Shown here: piece by piece, positions 61,798-64,000 of the stretch
Numbering within the stretch: position 1 is the stretch's first letter
How the letters are laid out: each line of letters opens with the position of its first letter
Assembly: GCA_009767595.1 (NCBI GenBank)
Contig: VSDK01010418.1
Span: forward strand, 358,493 to 422,492
Direction: 5' to 3'
Length of the DNA stretch: 64,000 nt
Source: Symbiodinium kawagutii
Taxonomy: Eukaryota > Sar > Dinophyceae > Suessiales > Symbiodiniaceae
Made by a program: the position numbers and the translations under genes
Notes under the pieces: generated by a model
The model's input: only the letters and a program-made list of their open reading frames with translations
Database searches by the model: none
What the model was told of the DNA's origin: nothing

Positions 61798-62095
61798 GTT
61801 GGTTTGTTGAGTTTTTTTCTTTTCAACTTAAATAGAAATGGGGTTTTTGTTGGATCCAAAGTCGGAAAAAAGATGGAATGTTTGGACGTGTATTTTTTTG
61901 TATAACTGAAAATGCACCATCAATCTGAATCAATTCCATTTCTAGTTTTTGGATCACTCACATCACCCAAATCTCACAAAAAATGGATATCCCAATGCAG
62001 GTCCCCATTGCGTTCGCATTTGGGATGTGAGCAGCAGGTGTAGCATAAATGCTGCACTCCTTGAACTGTTGCTTTTCCAGGGTTGTGGACACACA

Positions 62096-62196
62096 TGGGG
62101 GGTTCTCCAAACAGGGGGCCTCAAAAATGGTCGGCCTATTACTGTAAATGGTTACTAGGGGATGATTTAGGGGTACCCCTATTTTCAGAAACACCC
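62096..62196. mobile_element. TIR element family A
   Basis: Left GGGGGGTTCTCCAAACAGGG, right GTACCCCTATTTTCAGAAAC plus ACCC, with ACAT on both sides. Confidence 0.75.
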
Positions 62197-62251
62197 ACAT
62201 CTTTGACCACTGTCCACTTCATCTAACAGACCGTGCCGCACTGCCTTTCAG

Positions 62252-62395
62252 GTCGAGACTGTCAGTGTCAGATGCTTTGATGCGGATGGGTCGCGTCATG
62301 TGGAAGGACCACGAGACGGCGCTGGAACCAGCTCGCCATGGTGGCAACTCCCCGGAGGGTCATCTTTCAAATGGGGAAAACAGCAACAGACTTCT
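62252..62395 (+). CDS. Possible downstream exon
   Basis: After a TTTCAG acceptor the plus strand reads VETVSVRCFDADGSRHVEGP, then RDGAGTSSPWWQLPGGSSFK. It may be a further exon of the XRN tail or of the next gene. No family recognised. Confidence 0.25.
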
Positions 62396-62875
62396 GGTAA
62401 TGGTAGATCCATATAAATAAATATTGATGCACTACCAGGACTACCCTAAATACGACCACAAATAGCTCATGATTTACCATCAAATATGCGGAGAGGGGGT
62501 GCCGAACATGACGGGCGTGGCTTCCCATTTGTTCGCTAGTGGAAGGCCATTGTCCAAAGATGTAGCCCAGGATGGGCTCACAAGGCTTGCAGGTTGTTGT
62601 ACAGTAACGCACACCTGCAGAGCCTCTCTCTGATCACTGATGCCAGGAGTTACTTCCAGCTTTTTTCAGTGCAGGTATGTGCTGGTTCATTCCTAAAGGA
62701 TATTGTTGTCGTTTGGTTCGTGTACATTGATGGCCGTTTGCCTCTCTTACCGCAACGTTGCTTTGCTGGCTCAGTGCTGTACAGCTGGGGTCGGGACAGT
62801 GGAGAAAAGGGAGCAGGACTCACAAAGCGCTAAGCCCCCGACCCCACCGATGGGAAAGCTTCAAGGTTACATCAT

Positions 62876-62904
62876 TTTGGTGTGTGTGTGTGTGTGTGTG
62901 TGTG
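62876..62904. repeat. (TG)n microsatellite
   Basis: About 14 TG units next to the left end of a terminal-inverted-repeat element. Confidence 0.95.
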
Positions 62905-63001
62905 CCAAGCCATAGGGTAACCAATATCCCACCAAAAGATGATTATTTCACTAGGAAGCCATTGGTTTTAGGGGTACCACTCTTTTGGCACGTACCCATC
63001 T
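62902..63001. mobile_element. TIR element family D
   Basis: Right end CTCTTTTGGCACGTACCCA matches family D. The centre 'gaagccattggttttagggg' matches the 51514 copy. The left end (TGTGCCAAGCCATAGGG) joins a (TG)n run. Confidence 0.7.
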
Positions 63002-64000
63002 GTGCACTTGCCTGATTTCCATAGCAGCGTTGGCGATTTTATCCGAGAGTTTCGTTACTCTATCGGTATCCGAGAGTTTTGGTATTTCGAAATTGGTTGG
63101 TTTCCTCGTTGTCCAACTCTGGATAGGTGCTCCGGGTATCCCCACGAATCAGCCAAATGCTGTACATGCTCAACTGATATTCAAGGTCCATGGGACAGAT
63201 CCGCGTCCACTTTGTCAAAGATGTTCACGAACAGCGTGGAGGGACAAGCCAGCTCGGGCATAGTCCTTAACCTTAATTCTTGGTACCTGTGTCGTGTGCA
63301 ACCACTAGCGAAATCTAGAGAGTTACATTTCTGAGAGTAGTTTGATTGTGCTGGCATTTCAGTTTGGTTCAACAGGACATGTGGAGATTGGACACTGCAG
63401 CCAAAAAGAAGAGATGACAAGTATGCAGTTTAGGTCCAAAAAGCTACATCATGAGACATATGACCTTAAATGCAAAGTTTTCCAACAGGATTCTGTCACG
63501 TCAGGTGTAGGCAAAAAACTTGGCTTGAAGCTCCAATCACAGATCCCTGCGATAAAGCTGCCTTGCCTCGAGCATAGGACTGGAAGTTGGTACCTGTACT
63601 TGGGTAAGTTGATGGGATAGCTGAAAGTACCTGGACGATTTGTGCTCAATACAATTGTTTTTGTTGAACCATTCTTAAGTTGCCTATATAAACACTGTAA
63701 GTATGGTATGTAATGTGCATGACAATGTCGACATACCAAAGGACAGTCTACCTACTTGGTTCAGGCCTGTACCACGCCATGTGGCGTAGACGAGTTGTTG
63801 CCTTGAGCCATGGTCCCGCATTTTCGCGGTGGTTGTCTACTGAGGCGCCATGGGAATAGATGGAATGAACTGCTAGTCCAAACCCGACCAAGCAGCCATG
63901 TAGTCCAGACCAAAACAAGGAATTTTGGCCAAGGGTGAGGGACGTATTTGGGTTCTGTTTGTATGGGGCGAGCTCAAAATGCGTTCTCACACGTTCGGCT

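Larger units (their letters stand above)
62400..64000. other. Right end of window, no defended gene
   Basis: Contains a family D element and several open frames up to 110 codons (near 63002-63334) that lack splice context or recognised motifs. Further exons of a plus-strand gene are possible. Confidence 0.35.

Noticed and set aside
1..64000. tRNA, rRNA, bacterial operons or promoters
   Set aside because: No cloverleaf, rRNA core or bacterial-type gene organisation was seen; genes are intron-rich.

Overview
The window looks like nuclear DNA of a dinoflagellate, most likely of the Symbiodinium-like (Suessiales) type. The strongest reason is the splicing that can be read directly from conserved proteins. 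The gene for ribosomal protein uL30 (RPL7) is split into at least 13 small exons. Of its 12 introns, 6 start with GT, 3 with GC and 3 with GA; all end in AG, and most are followed by a G. GC and GA donors with an AG|G acceptor are a known dinoflagellate habit. Very long microsatellites, short inverted-repeat elements in introns and low coding density agree with this. The window contains three assembly gaps (runs of N), each beside a microsatellite or satellite.

Layout. Bases 1-19000 carry genes on the minus strand. A poorly understood multi-exon region (about 0.6-9.35 kb) contains several coiled-coil-like exons and one 509-codon exon that is very acidic and built from 9-residue repeats. RPL7 follows, with its start codon near 18809 and its stop at 12287. 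Bases 19000-35000 hold no gene I can recognise. This stretch is a mosaic of repeats: (CAAA)n and (TTTG)n arrays, GAT/ATC arrays, a 15-16 bp 'AAAACGTACC' satellite, a 70 bp repeat, a 130 bp repeat and a 1.2 kb-spaced duplication. Bases 35000-64000 carry genes on the plus strand: the end of a small EF-hand-like gene (37720-38737), then a more than 19 kb gene for a 5'-3' exoribonuclease of the XRN family. The XRN start codon lies near 39814, its conserved motifs run to 58673, and a probable Gly/Arg-rich tail lies near 61650-61797.

The two gene sets point away from each other, so the repeat block sits at a divergent strand switch. RPL7 is a 60S ribosome component and XRN degrades or processes RNA from the 5' end; nothing in the sequence ties them functionally. 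The most interesting items are: the mixed GT/GC/GA introns of RPL7, including a 66 nt intron that keeps the frame open; an RRM-like segment inside the XRN reading frame; an in-frame 87 bp tandem duplication of the XRN start-codon exon; and at least four families of short terminal-inverted-repeat (introner/MITE-like) elements sitting mainly in introns. Exon joins were worked out by hand from protein conservation and have no transcript support.
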